From JANPCX01 sp050916095 (lineage in GTDB: Bacteria > Pseudomonadota > Gammaproteobacteria > Burkholderiales > Burkholderiaceae_C): DNA of 64,000 nucleotides. Both the position numbers and the translations under genes were made by a program. Where the stretch lies: the NCBI GenBank assembly GCA_050916095.1, contig CP050901.1, forward strand, positions 2,728,001-2,792,000, written 5' to 3'. Positions 16,899 to 25,350 of the stretch are shown piece by piece (the stretch's first letter is position 1; each line of letters opens with the position of its first letter). A model generated the notes under the pieces. That model was not told the DNA's origin. It worked only from the letters and a program-made list of their open reading frames with translations, and searched no databases.

Positions 16899-18206
16899 AT
16901 GTCGGACAACGCACGCGCGAACTGGCGTTTTGAAACCCTCTCGGTCCACGGCGGCTACTCGCCCGACCCCACGACCAAAGCGGTGGCCGTGCCCATCTAC
17001 CAAACCGTGGCCTATGCGTTTGACAACGCACAACATGGCGCGGACCTTTTCGACCTGAAGGTGCAGGGCAACATTTACACCCGCATCATGAACCCGACCC
17101 AGGACGTGCTGGAACAGCGCATCGCGGCGCTCGAAGGCGGCATCGCGGCCTTGGCCCTGGCCTCGGGACAAGCCGCCGTCACTTACGCCGTGCTCACCAT
17201 TGCCGAGGCCGGCGACAACATCGTCTCCTCCAGCGCCTTGTACGGCGGCACCTACAACCTGTTCGCCCACACACTGCCGCAATACGGCATACAAACCCGC
17301 TTTGCCGACCACCGCAAACCCGAGTCCTTTGAACCGTTGATTGACGACAAAACCAAGGCCATCTTCGTCGAGTCCCTGGGCAACCCGCAGGGCAATGTGA
17401 CCGACATCGCCAAGATTGCGGAAATTGCCCATCGCCATGGGGTGCCCCTGATCGTGGACAACACCGTGCCGACGCCCTACCTCAGCCGCCCAATCGAGCA
17501 TGGTGCCGACATCGTCGTGCACTCGCTGACCAAATACCTCGGCGGCCACGGCACCAGTGTGGGCGGCGCGATTGTCGATTCAGGCAAATTCCCCTGGGCG
17601 CAGCACAAGGAGCGCTTCCGCCGCCTGAACGAGCCCGACGTCAGCTACCACGGCGTGGTCTACACCGAGGCCCTGGGCCCAGCAGCCTACATTGGCCGAG
17701 CGCGCGTGGTGCCACTGCGTAATACAGGTGCGGCCATCTCGCCTTTCAATGCCTTCCTGATCCTGCAAGGCATTGAAACCCTGGCTTTGCGTTTGGACCG
17801 CATCAGCGCCAATGCCTTGGCGGTGGCACAACACCTGAAGCAACATGCCAAGGTGGCCTGGGTGAATTACGCAGGCCTGGAAGACCACCCGGACCATGCC
17901 CTGGTCAAAAAATACCTGTCGGGCCAAGCATCGGGCCTCTTGACCTTCGGCTTGAAAGGCCCTGCGGGTGCAGGCCGCGAGCGCGGCGCACGGTTCCTGG
18001 ATGCCTTGCAACTGTTCACGCGGCTCGTGAACATTGGCGATGCGAAGTCCCTCGCCACCCATCCCGCCTCCACCACCCACCGCCAGCTCTCACCTGCTGA
18101 GCTGGACCAGGCCGGTGTGTCTGAGGACACGGTGCGTTTGTCGATAGGCATTGAACACATCGACGACTTGATCGCCGACTTGGACCACGCGCTGCAGCAG
18201 GTGTGA
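16899..18206 (+). CDS. metY: O-acetylhomoserine sulfhydrylase MetY
   Basis: A 435-residue PLP enzyme of the Cys/Met metabolism family. It joins sulfide to O-acetylhomoserine to give homocysteine in the cytoplasm. Landmarks are ETLSVHGGYSPDPTTKAVAV near the N-terminus, YTRIMNPTQDVLEQRIAALE, DNTVPTPYLSRPIEHGAD and the PLP-binding Lys212 in HSLTKYLGGHG. Residue length and the SVHGGY opening fit MetY better than MetZ or cystathionine gamma-synthase. AGGAG lies seven to eight bases before the ATG. It is divergent from tauA and convergent with yejA. Placed among desulfurisation genes, it would assimilate sulfide after sulfite reduction, but no sulfite reductase gene is present in the window. Confidence 0.94.
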   Translation: MSDNARANWRFETLSVHGGYSPDPTTKAVAVPIYQTVAYAFDNAQHGADLFDLKVQGNIYTRIMNPTQDVLEQRIAALEGGIAALALASGQAAVTYAVLTIAEAGDNIVSSSALYGGTYNLFAHTLPQYGIQTRFADHRKPESFEPLIDDKTKAIFVESLGNPQGNVTDIAKIAEIAHRHGVPLIVDNTVPTPYLSRPIEHGADIVVHSLTKYLGGHGTSVGGAIVDSGKFPWAQHKERFRRLNEPDVSYHGVVYTEALGPAAYIGRARVVPLRNTGAAISPFNAFLILQGIETLALRLDRISANALAVAQHLKQHAKVAWVNYAGLEDHPDHALVKKYLSGQASGLLTFGLKGPAGAGRERGARFLDALQLFTRLVNIGDAKSLATHPASTTHRQLSPAELDQAGVSEDTVRLSIGIEHIDDLIADLDHALQQV

Positions 18207-18211
18207 GACGC

Positions 18212-18241
18212 GGCGATCCCGCCCGTCAGGGTCGGATCGCC
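18212..18241. terminator. Hairpin between convergent metY and yejA
   Basis: A perfect 8-base stem, GGCGATCC / GGATCGCC, with a 14-base loop lies six bases past the metY stop and 15 bases past the yejA stop. There is no T-run, so it may be a weak or factor-assisted bidirectional terminator. Confidence 0.45.
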
Positions 18242-18255
18242 GCCCTGCCCTGGGC

Positions 18256-20166
18256 TCAACGGACGCTGGCCGTCGCCGTGTCGGATGGACCTTCAACCGG
18301 TTGGCTGTCCCACCACTGCCCCAGGGCCCATTCGTTTCCGCCGTAATACAGCGGCAGCACATCCGGCCGCTTCAAGCGGCGGTGGGACATCAGGTAGTGG
18401 TTGTTGAGGTAGCGGTAAGGCAAGACGTAGTGGCCATGGATCAACACACGGTCCAGTGCATGAGCGGCCGCGGTTTGGGCTTCTTTGCTGTCGGCGTTGA
18501 GCAGGGCTTGAATCAATGCATCCACCGCCTTGGACTTCAAACCCGCCACATTCTCCGAGCCTTTGACATCGGCGTCTTTGGAGTCAAAGTTGCGCAGCAA
18601 TTCGGCGCCGGGGTTACGCGCGTCGCGGAACGACAGCGAGCCCAGGTCGAAATCGAAATTGCGCAGCTTCTGCCTGTCCACCACCGGGTCGGTTATGCGG
18701 GTGCGCACCTCGATGCCCAGTTTGCTCAGGTTGTAGATGAACACGTCATACAGGGTGTTGCGGGTCGGCAGCTCCAGCGTGAACACCTCGCCTTTGGCGT
18801 TGCGCATCTGCCCATCGACGATGTTCCAGCCGGCGGCTGAAAACAGGGCCACGGCCTCGGTCAGGTTCTGGCGGATGCTGGACGGGGCATTGGTTTTAGG
18901 TTGCTGGAAGATGGGACCGAACACCGCCGGGTCGAGTTCAGCCCGGAAGGGCTCCAGCAGTTTGAGTTCCGCTTCGCTGGGTGAGCCACTCGCAGCCAAA
19001 GGGGTGTTGGAGAAATAACTGCTTTGACGAGAGAACTCGTCGTCAAAAATCATGCGGTTGACCCAGTCCCAATCAAACGCCAGATTCAAGGCTTTGCGCA
19101 CCCGCACATCCTGGAAACGTTCGCGGCGCAGGTTGAATACGAAGCCATTCATGGGTCGGGGGTTGTAGTGCACGAATTTTGATTTGACGATTTCGCCCGA
19201 GTCAAAGCGCTTGCCAATGAACTGACAGCACCAGTAACGCATGCGGGTTTCGCTGAAGTAGTCGAAATCGCCGGCGCGCATGGCCGCCACCTGGGTGTCA
19301 GCGTCTTTGTAGAGCTTGTAGACCACACGGTCGAAGTTGAAGCTGCCTTTGCGGGAAGGAATGTTTTGTCCCCAGTAGTGGGGGTTGCGGGTGTAGATGA
19401 CGTTTTTCCCCTTGGGTGACAGCGACACCTGATACGGCCCACTGGCAATGGGTGGTACGAGGCGCAGTTTGTCAAACTCAATTCGCTTTCCATCCGGCTC
19501 CAGCCCCCATTTGGGCGAGAAGACGGGCAAGCTGCCAACGATGAAAGACAAATCGCGGCCTTTGCGTTTGAACTCGAAGCGCACCGTCAGCTCGTCCACC
19601 ACGTCCAGCTTGCGCACCTCGGAAAAATAGGATCGGAACACGGGGCTGGCTTGCTTGGACGTGAGTATTTCGAAGGAGTACTTCACGTCCTTGGCGGTCA
19701 CCGGGTCGCCATTGGAAAAACGTGCCAGGGGGTTGAGTTTGAACACCACGGACGAAAAGTCGGGTGCCACGTTGATGTCTTGGGCCAACAGGCCGTACTG
19801 CGTGTTGGGCTCGTCCAGGTTGTAGATGGTGAGGGTTTCAAAGAGCAGGTCCATCAACCCAGGGGCCGGTTTGCCGCGTAAGGTGAAGGGGTTGAATTTG
19901 TCGATGCTGCTGTCGGTCACCACCACGGACAAATTGATCTGGCCTTGTTTGGGCGCGTCGGGCCGCACGTAGTCGAAGTGCGCGAAATTCGGCGGGTACT
20001 TCGGCTCGCCGAACATCGCCACGGCGTGGGCTGCTTGTGCGGAGAAACTCACGAGCAGAGTCAGGGTGATGCTGATGACCAGCAGAATCAACAGCCACAA
20101 ACCACTGTCCTGAAGGCTGCGGCGCAATCCCTGTGCACCCGATGCGGCTTTATGCGACGAGCTCAT
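18256..20166 (-). CDS. yejA: YejA-type family 5 solute-binding protein
   Basis: A 636-residue periplasmic binding protein for a Yej/Opp-type importer. A long N-terminal hydrophobic segment (LWLLILLVISITLTLLVSF) ending at SAQAAHA is the signal peptide or anchor. It is followed by the YejA-like opening MFGEPKYPPNFAHFDYVRPD and APKQGQINLS. SBP_bac_5 motifs (FKLNPLARFSNGDPVTAKDV, VRKALNLAFDWDWVNRMIFD) run through the centre. The ATG overlaps the yejE stop as ATGA. It is the last gene of cassette 2. E. coli YejA binds peptides; an organosulfur-bearing ligand here is inferred from the operon. Confidence 0.92.
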   Translation of the reverse strand: MSSSHKAASGAQGLRRSLQDSGLWLLILLVISITLTLLVSFSAQAAHAVAMFGEPKYPPNFAHFDYVRPDAPKQGQINLSVVVTDSSIDKFNPFTLRGKPAPGLMDLLFETLTIYNLDEPNTQYGLLAQDINVAPDFSSVVFKLNPLARFSNGDPVTAKDVKYSFEILTSKQASPVFRSYFSEVRKLDVVDELTVRFEFKRKGRDLSFIVGSLPVFSPKWGLEPDGKRIEFDKLRLVPPIASGPYQVSLSPKGKNVIYTRNPHYWGQNIPSRKGSFNFDRVVYKLYKDADTQVAAMRAGDFDYFSETRMRYWCCQFIGKRFDSGEIVKSKFVHYNPRPMNGFVFNLRRERFQDVRVRKALNLAFDWDWVNRMIFDDEFSRQSSYFSNTPLAASGSPSEAELKLLEPFRAELDPAVFGPIFQQPKTNAPSSIRQNLTEAVALFSAAGWNIVDGQMRNAKGEVFTLELPTRNTLYDVFIYNLSKLGIEVRTRITDPVVDRQKLRNFDFDLGSLSFRDARNPGAELLRNFDSKDADVKGSENVAGLKSKAVDALIQALLNADSKEAQTAAAHALDRVLIHGHYVLPYRYLNNHYLMSHRRLKRPDVLPLYYGGNEWALGQWWDSQPVEGPSDTATASVR

Positions 20167-21380
20167 GCGGCCTCCTGGGCTGCAGCGGGTCGCAGCGCCC
20201 CCAGTGAGGGTGTGGGCGGCGTGGGTGCAATGCGGGCCGACTTATCGGCCAAGGTCGGCGTCGCATCCGCAGTGACCAAGACATCGTTCGACGCGGCCTC
20301 GGGCACCAATGCATCCAATTCAGCCGGCCGCTCGGCGCGTGCATCCAGCGCCTGTCGCAGGCCATCGCCCATGAAGGTCAGCAGCATCATGGTCACCATC
20401 AGCGCACTGAAGGCCGACAACGAAATCCACCAAGCGTCCAGGTTCTCCTTGCCTTGCAACAAAAGCTGACCCAGGCTGGGCGAGGTGCCACTCACGCCCA
20501 GGCCGAGAAAGTCCAGGCTGGCCAGGGCCACGATGGCCGCACTGATGCGAAACGGCAAAAACGTGATCACCGGCGTGAGGCTGTTGGGCAGGATGTGCCG
20601 CCAGATGATCTGCACACCGGACAGGCCCAGCGCGCGCGCCGCACGCACGTATTCCAACTGGCGGTTGCGCAGCACCTCAGCCCGCACGTAGTCGGACAAA
20701 TTCACCCAGCCAAACAGGGCCAGCAAGACGAACAGCAGCAAGAAGCTGTAGCTGAACATGGAGGCAAAAATGATCAACAGGTAAAGCTCCGGCATGGCCG
20801 CCCACACCTCGATCAAACGCTGGGCGACCAGGTCCACCTTGCCGGCAAAGTAACCCTGAACCGCACCGATCACCACGCCGAGCACGATGCCCACGGTGGT
20901 GAGCGCCAGCGCAAACGTCACTGACGTTCGAAAGCCATAAAGCAACCTCGCTGCCACGTCGTAGCCGCCAATGTCGGTGCCCAAGGGGTTTTGACTCGAG
21001 GGCGCGCCTGGATGGTGGTCGGGCGTGCTGTAGTAAGCCAGCGTGTTGTAGTAGTAGGGGTGCACGGGGTAGAGGGCGAAGTTGCCGGGCTTGGCCAGTT
21101 GTTCGCGCAACAGCGGGTCGTTGTAGTCGGCGCGTATCGGCAGCGGCAGGCCGAAATCTTTCTCAGAGTAGGTTTTGACGATGGGGAAATACCACTGCCC
21201 CTGGTAACGAACCACGATGGGCTTGTCGTTCACCAGCACCTCACCCAGCAGACTGAAAGCGTAAAGGCTGATGAAGAGGATGAAGCTGAAATACCCCAGC
21301 CGCTGGCGTTTGAAGGCCTGCCAAACGCGGCGAGAGGGTGACAAATTGGTCGAGGCGTTGGTGGGGACAACAGTGCTCAT
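20163..21380 (-). CDS. yejE: YejE-type ABC transporter permease
   Basis: A 405-residue inner-membrane permease. It has an N-terminal anchor (YFSFILFISLYAFSLLGEVL), the family stretch NDKPIVVRYQGQWYFPIVK, LGTDIGGYDVAARLLYG and the ATPase-contact loop YVRAARALGLSGVQIIWRH. Unlike E. coli YejE it carries a C-terminal tail of about 55 residues rich in Ala, Pro and Thr, past the usual end near LRQALDARAERP. It is coupled to yejA by an ATGA overlap and starts 26 bases after yejB. It is clearly homologous to the partial gene at 1-767. Confidence 0.94.
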   Translation of the reverse strand: MSTVVPTNASTNLSPSRRVWQAFKRQRLGYFSFILFISLYAFSLLGEVLVNDKPIVVRYQGQWYFPIVKTYSEKDFGLPLPIRADYNDPLLREQLAKPGNFALYPVHPYYYNTLAYYSTPDHHPGAPSSQNPLGTDIGGYDVAARLLYGFRTSVTFALALTTVGIVLGVVIGAVQGYFAGKVDLVAQRLIEVWAAMPELYLLIIFASMFSYSFLLLFVLLALFGWVNLSDYVRAEVLRNRQLEYVRAARALGLSGVQIIWRHILPNSLTPVITFLPFRISAAIVALASLDFLGLGVSGTSPSLGQLLLQGKENLDAWWISLSAFSALMVTMMLLTFMGDGLRQALDARAERPAELDALVPEAASNDVLVTADATPTLADKSARIAPTPPTPSLGALRPAAAQEAA

Positions 21381-21406
21381 ATGAAGACAAAAAGGGGGTG
21401 AAGGTG

Positions 21407-22468
21407 TCAGGCTTGTTGCGCATCGAACTTGATGCGCGGATCCACCAACACATAGGCCACGTCACCAATGAGTTTGGTGACCAAGGCAATCAAGGTGAAC
21501 AAATACAAGCTACCGAGCACGATCGGAAAGTCGCGGCCCTTGACGGCTTCAAAGGACAACAGACCCAAGCCATCCAGCGAGAACAGGGTTTCAATCAGCA
21601 AACTGCCGGAGAAAAACGCCGCAATGAAGGCGATGGGAAAACTCGTGACCAAGGGCAGCAGTGCATTGCGAAACACATGCTTCCACAGCACCTGCCGCTC
21701 CGACAACCCCTTGGCGCGCGCCGTCAACACATACTGTTTGCTCAGCTCGTCCAGAAACGTGTTCTTGGTGAGCAGGGTTTTGAGCGCGAATTGGCTGACC
21801 ACCGCGGCCGTCACGGGCAGAGTGACGTGCCAGAGGTAGTCCAGCACCTTGTCCACCGCGCCCAGGCTGTCCCAGTTCTCCGACACCAGACCACGCAGCG
21901 GAAAAATATCCCAGAACGAGCCGCCGCCAAACACCAGGATCAAGAGCACGCCCAGCACGAAGCCGGGCACGGCATAACCGGCCAGCACGATCACACTCGT
22001 CACCCAGTCAAAGCGTGTGCCCGCCCGCACCGCCTTGGCCACGCCCAGGGGCACGGAGACCAGGTAGGTGAGAAAAAAGGTCCAAACGCCCAAGGCCACC
22101 GAAACGGGAAGCTTCTCTTGAATCAAGGACCAAACACTTTGGTGGCGGAAGTAGCTGTAGCCCAAATCGAACTTCAGAAAGTCGGTGAGCATGTTCAAGT
22201 AACGCTCACCCAATGGCCGGTCGAAACCATATTGCTCACTGAGCTGTTTGACTTGCTGGGTGTCTATGCCTTTGCGACCGGTGTAGTTCCAACCCGCCGA
22301 CGCCTGCCCGCCGTCTGCACCGGTGCGACCGCTGCTCGCGTCGATTTGGGTCAACGCAGACTCCACCGGCCCACCCGGCACGAACTGCGTCACCAGGAAG
22401 GTCAGGGTCAGGACGCCCAGCATGGTGGGCACCATGGCGAGCAGACGTTTGAGCAGGTAGATCCACAT
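21407..22468 (-). CDS. yejB: YejB-type ABC transporter permease
   Basis: A 353-residue permease, a close paralogue of 802-1860. The start at 22468 (MWIYLLKRLLAMVPTMLGVL) matches the paralogue start; the longer frame to 22540 would overlap the preceding DszB-like gene. Motifs are FVPGGPVESAL, NYTGRKGIDTQQVKQLSEQY, VLAGYAVPGFVLGVLLILVF and YVLTARAKGLSERQVLWKHV. It begins 14 bases after the DszB-like stop. The importer lacks a local ATPase gene: after yejA comes the convergent metY. Confidence 0.94.
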   Translation of the reverse strand: MWIYLLKRLLAMVPTMLGVLTLTFLVTQFVPGGPVESALTQIDASSGRTGADGGQASAGWNYTGRKGIDTQQVKQLSEQYGFDRPLGERYLNMLTDFLKFDLGYSYFRHQSVWSLIQEKLPVSVALGVWTFFLTYLVSVPLGVAKAVRAGTRFDWVTSVIVLAGYAVPGFVLGVLLILVFGGGSFWDIFPLRGLVSENWDSLGAVDKVLDYLWHVTLPVTAAVVSQFALKTLLTKNTFLDELSKQYVLTARAKGLSERQVLWKHVFRNALLPLVTSFPIAFIAAFFSGSLLIETLFSLDGLGLLSFEAVKGRDFPIVLGSLYLFTLIALVTKLIGDVAYVLVDPRIKFDAQQA

Positions 22469-22482
22469 GGGCGGAGGGACTC

Positions 22483-23580
22483 TCAGCCCAAGGCCGCAAC
22501 CAAGCGGCGCGCTTCGAGCAGCGGCTCTTTGACGATCCACGAGGAAAATTCAAAGTCGCTGGGCAAAAAGCCCCAATCACGCAAGAAGTCTTTCTGGTGG
22601 TGAAGGCCAGCCACCACCGCATCGTCCAGCGTGGGCAACAGGTGGTGGTGCAGGTCGGGACCGTAGGCGATGGCCGTGTCGGCCTCGCTGCTGCTGGTCT
22701 CGGTGGCCACCAGGCGGCGCACCTCGTCAGGGTGGTTTTTGGCCCACTGGCCTACGCGAAGCAAGACGGTCAAATAACGCACGATCAATTCCGGGCGGGT
22801 GGCCAGCAGGTCTTTGTCGACCGTGATCGGGCGCGGAACGGCATTGTTGACATGAACCAAGGGATCGGGGTGGGTGGTCAGGTCGTACAGCACATGCAAG
22901 CCTTTCTCGCGCACTTGCTTGATGCCGTTCGGGCCCTTGATGTAAGCGGCATCGATCACGCCGTCGCGCAAGGCCGTTAGCACCGAACTGCCGCCGCGCT
23001 GAACGCCAGAGGACAGCACGCCGCTTTGTTTGTCTTCGCGGATGTTGGCACGCGGTGCCTCCAGGTCGACGAACGAGACATCGGCGGTCTTCAAACCTAC
23101 GATGTCCAGTGCAGTGACAAACCCATGCAAAGCGCTGGCGCGGCCGTGGTCCACCAGCTCGCTGATGTGCAGCGGCAAGCCCAGGCGTTTGCCCTTGAGT
23201 TCCTGCAGACTTTGAATACCGCTGTCCGGCCGGGTCACGATGGCCTGGAACTCGTCCACCCAGGTGATGCCCACCACCACCGTGGGCGCACCCTTGGCAC
23301 GGGCCCAGATCGGCGGCACATTACCGCCCTCGCGAAACTGGTTGCGCAGGCTGTTGTCGTAGTGGCTGTTGCGGGTGGCGTCGTCTTCTGCCGCACGTAC
23401 CGAATCCAGCGTGATGTCGATGTCAGCAAACGACTCTTGCAGCCAGCCTTGCTGGAAGGCCAGGCTGGAGGCGGTGGGCACCGCGCAGCGCGTGTACCAC
23501 AGCGACTTGATCGCCTGCTCAGGTTGTGCGTACGCAGAGTTGGCGGGGCGGTCAAGAATCAAGGCGTCAGGGCTGGTCAT
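22483..23580 (-). CDS. DszB-like desulfinase / NMT1-fold protein (copy b)
   Basis: A 365-residue paralogue of copy a. The start at 23580 (MTSPDALILDRPANSAYAQP) is supported by GGAG seven bases upstream. The 26-residue N-terminal extension before LWYTRC is polar, not a signal peptide. Putative catalytic residues are Cys32 (LWYTRC), His73 (NSHYDNSLRNQ) and Arg83 (FREGGNVPPIWAR), spaced as in copy a. LKGKRLGLP and RASALHGFVTALDIVGLKTA follow the family. It sits between the cupin gene and yejB in cassette 2. Cytoplasmic sulfinate desulfination is inferred by analogy with DszB; a soluble binding protein is the alternative. Confidence 0.8.
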   Translation of the reverse strand: MTSPDALILDRPANSAYAQPEQAIKSLWYTRCAVPTASSLAFQQGWLQESFADIDITLDSVRAAEDDATRNSHYDNSLRNQFREGGNVPPIWARAKGAPTVVVGITWVDEFQAIVTRPDSGIQSLQELKGKRLGLPLHISELVDHGRASALHGFVTALDIVGLKTADVSFVDLEAPRANIREDKQSGVLSSGVQRGGSSVLTALRDGVIDAAYIKGPNGIKQVREKGLHVLYDLTTHPDPLVHVNNAVPRPITVDKDLLATRPELIVRYLTVLLRVGQWAKNHPDEVRRLVATETSSSEADTAIAYGPDLHHHLLPTLDDAVVAGLHHQKDFLRDWGFLPSDFEFSSWIVKEPLLEARRLVAALG

Positions 23581-23662
23581 GGTGGACTCCGGTGGTGGGG
23601 CAAATTGAGCGAGAGGCCGTTGATGAATGGGGGCAACGGCTGGCGATGAAAAAAGTGAAACG

Positions 23663-24160
23663 TCAAACCACTTCCCAGGCCAGGCGTTTGAAGCCTTCGA
23701 CGCCTGGGCCTTCAATGCGAATCAGTTTGGCCGGGGCATCACGCCGGGGTGCATGCAGCACCCGCTCGTTGTATAGATGGGCTTCGCCGGGTTTGAGGTA
23801 GTAGGTGTGGCTGAGTTTGACCTTGCCAGGCTGGTCGGGTGTGGCTTGCTCGACGATGCGCCACTCGTCCATGATGCTTTCACCGCTGACCTGGCCATAG
23901 ATGGCCCAACTCGGGCCGTGGTCGTGCGGTTTGGTGCGTTTAGCCTCGTGATAGACATGGCCAAGGATGGCAAAACCCAGATGCTCGTCGCGGTAGAGCT
24001 CGCGGCGGTTGGGTTGATCGTCACCCACCAAGGCGGCGATTTCCGGCAACAACAACACCTCTTCCAGCAACTGGCGCACTTTCTCGCGCCCATCGGGTCC
24101 GGGGTTCTCGGCCAGGTGTTGATGAACTTTGCGGGCGAAACTTTCAAACAGTTGGCTCAT
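23663..24160 (-). CDS. Cupin protein, thiol-dioxygenase-like
   Basis: A 165-residue single-domain cupin. The first metal-binding motif is visible as His79 and His81 in TKPHDHGPSWAIYGQVSGES, and a later His-containing strand reads GEAHLYNERVLHAPRRD. This pattern recalls the cysteine dioxygenase / 3-mercaptopropionate dioxygenase superfamily, enzymes that oxidise a thiol to a sulfinic acid with Fe(II) and O2. The start at 24160 (MSQLFESFARKVHQHL) is preferred over a 15-residue longer form. It lies between monooxygenase C and a DszB-like gene, so making or handling a sulfinate is an attractive role. The exact substrate cannot be read from sequence. Confidence 0.75.
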   Translation of the reverse strand: MSQLFESFARKVHQHLAENPGPDGREKVRQLLEEVLLLPEIAALVGDDQPNRRELYRDEHLGFAILGHVYHEAKRTKPHDHGPSWAIYGQVSGESIMDEWRIVEQATPDQPGKVKLSHTYYLKPGEAHLYNERVLHAPRRDAPAKLIRIEGPGVEGFKRLAWEVV

Positions 24161-24205
24161 GGAGTTGGCTCGTGGTTTTTTCAATGTATGGAGATGGTTC
24201 TTCAA

Positions 24206-25300
24206 TCAAGCGGCGGAGGCGGCAAGAAGGTTCTTCAACGCGCGGTTGTTTTCACGGCTTGCCCGGGACTTTTCCACCTCGAACGGCAACAGGGGAAAGA
24301 CCTGCTCGGCGATGCGGTAAGCCTCTTCCAGGTGGGGCTGGCCCGACAAGATGAATGTGTCAATGCCGGCTTGGTTGATGTATTCATGCAAGCGCTCGGC
24401 CACGGTCTCGGGGCTGCCCACCAAGGCCGTGCCCGGGCCTTTTCCGGTGAGGGCATAACCGGCCCACAGATTGGGAGCCACTTCCAAGTCGCGTGCGTTG
24501 GGGCCAATGCGGCCTTGAACCAATTCGGTGGTGCGACGAACACCGGTGGAGTCCGAGGTGGCCCGAACCTTGAGCGCCGTCTCGATCTTGTCCTTGTCGA
24601 AGGTGTCGTAAATCTTCTGCGTGGCCGCCCAGGCTTCTTCATCGGTGTCGCGCACGATCAAATGCAAACGCACACCCGCTCGCAGGGTGCGGCCATGACC
24701 GGCGGCCAAGGCGCGAACGCGGGCCACTTTTTCGGCGACGTCGGGCACAGGTTCACCCCAGGACAGGTAGGTCTGCACATGTTTGGCAGCCACGACCAAA
24801 CCAGCGTCGGACGAGCCCCCAAAGTAAAGCGGCGGGTGCGGCTTTTGCACTGGCTCCACATTCAACAATGCGGATTTGGTGCGGATGTATTTGCCGTCGA
24901 AGTCCACCGCTTCGCCGCTGAACAAGCGGCGCCACACGGCCCAGTATTCGTCGGCCAGCGCGTAACGTTCATCATGGTCGAAAAAAAGGCCGTTGGCGTG
25001 GGCAATGCGGGTCTCGCCGCTGACCACGTTGATGGCCACGCGGCCACCCGTGATGCGGTCCAGCGTGGCCGCCTGGGAGGCCAACAGCAGCGGTGCAGTC
25101 ACGCCCGAGTACACGGCAATCAAAAACTTGGTGCGTTGCGTGTGGTGGGCCAGCGAAGCGGCGGTGGTCCACATGTCGGCCCCGCCACCGCTGATGGCCA
25201 GCAGGTACCCGGTGTAGCCCAAATGGTCAACCGCGCGCGCAAGTTGTTCTGGGGGATGGCGGTTGTCACCGCCGTAACGCCAAAAAATTTCTAGAGACAT
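24206..25300 (-). CDS. SsuD-type flavin-dependent monooxygenase (copy C)
   Basis: A 364-residue LLM monooxygenase and the most SsuD-like of the five copies. It has the motifs AATLDRITGGRVAINVVSGE, FFDHDERYALADEYWAVWRR and PPLYFGGSSDAGLVVAAKHV. It also has an intact RLH triplet in GVRLHLIVRDTDEEAW and ends SGQPHLEEAYRIAEQVFPLL. E. coli SsuD has Cys54 before EDAW; here the segment reads ISGGGADMWTTAAS, without the Cys. The start at 25300 (MSLEIFWRYGG) follows AAGGA. It lies in cassette 2 just after the receptor gene. Alkanesulfonate-type C-S cleavage to an aldehyde and sulfite is the most likely reaction. Confidence 0.92.
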   Translation of the reverse strand: MSLEIFWRYGGDNRHPPEQLARAVDHLGYTGYLLAISGGGADMWTTAASLAHHTQRTKFLIAVYSGVTAPLLLASQAATLDRITGGRVAINVVSGETRIAHANGLFFDHDERYALADEYWAVWRRLFSGEAVDFDGKYIRTKSALLNVEPVQKPHPPLYFGGSSDAGLVVAAKHVQTYLSWGEPVPDVAEKVARVRALAAGHGRTLRAGVRLHLIVRDTDEEAWAATQKIYDTFDKDKIETALKVRATSDSTGVRRTTELVQGRIGPNARDLEVAPNLWAGYALTGKGPGTALVGSPETVAERLHEYINQAGIDTFILSGQPHLEEAYRIAEQVFPLLPFEVEKSRASRENNRALKNLLAASAA

Positions 25301-25350
25301 GGTGAGATTTCCTTCGAGATCAACGGGACATACACCCTTTCCGACACGTG

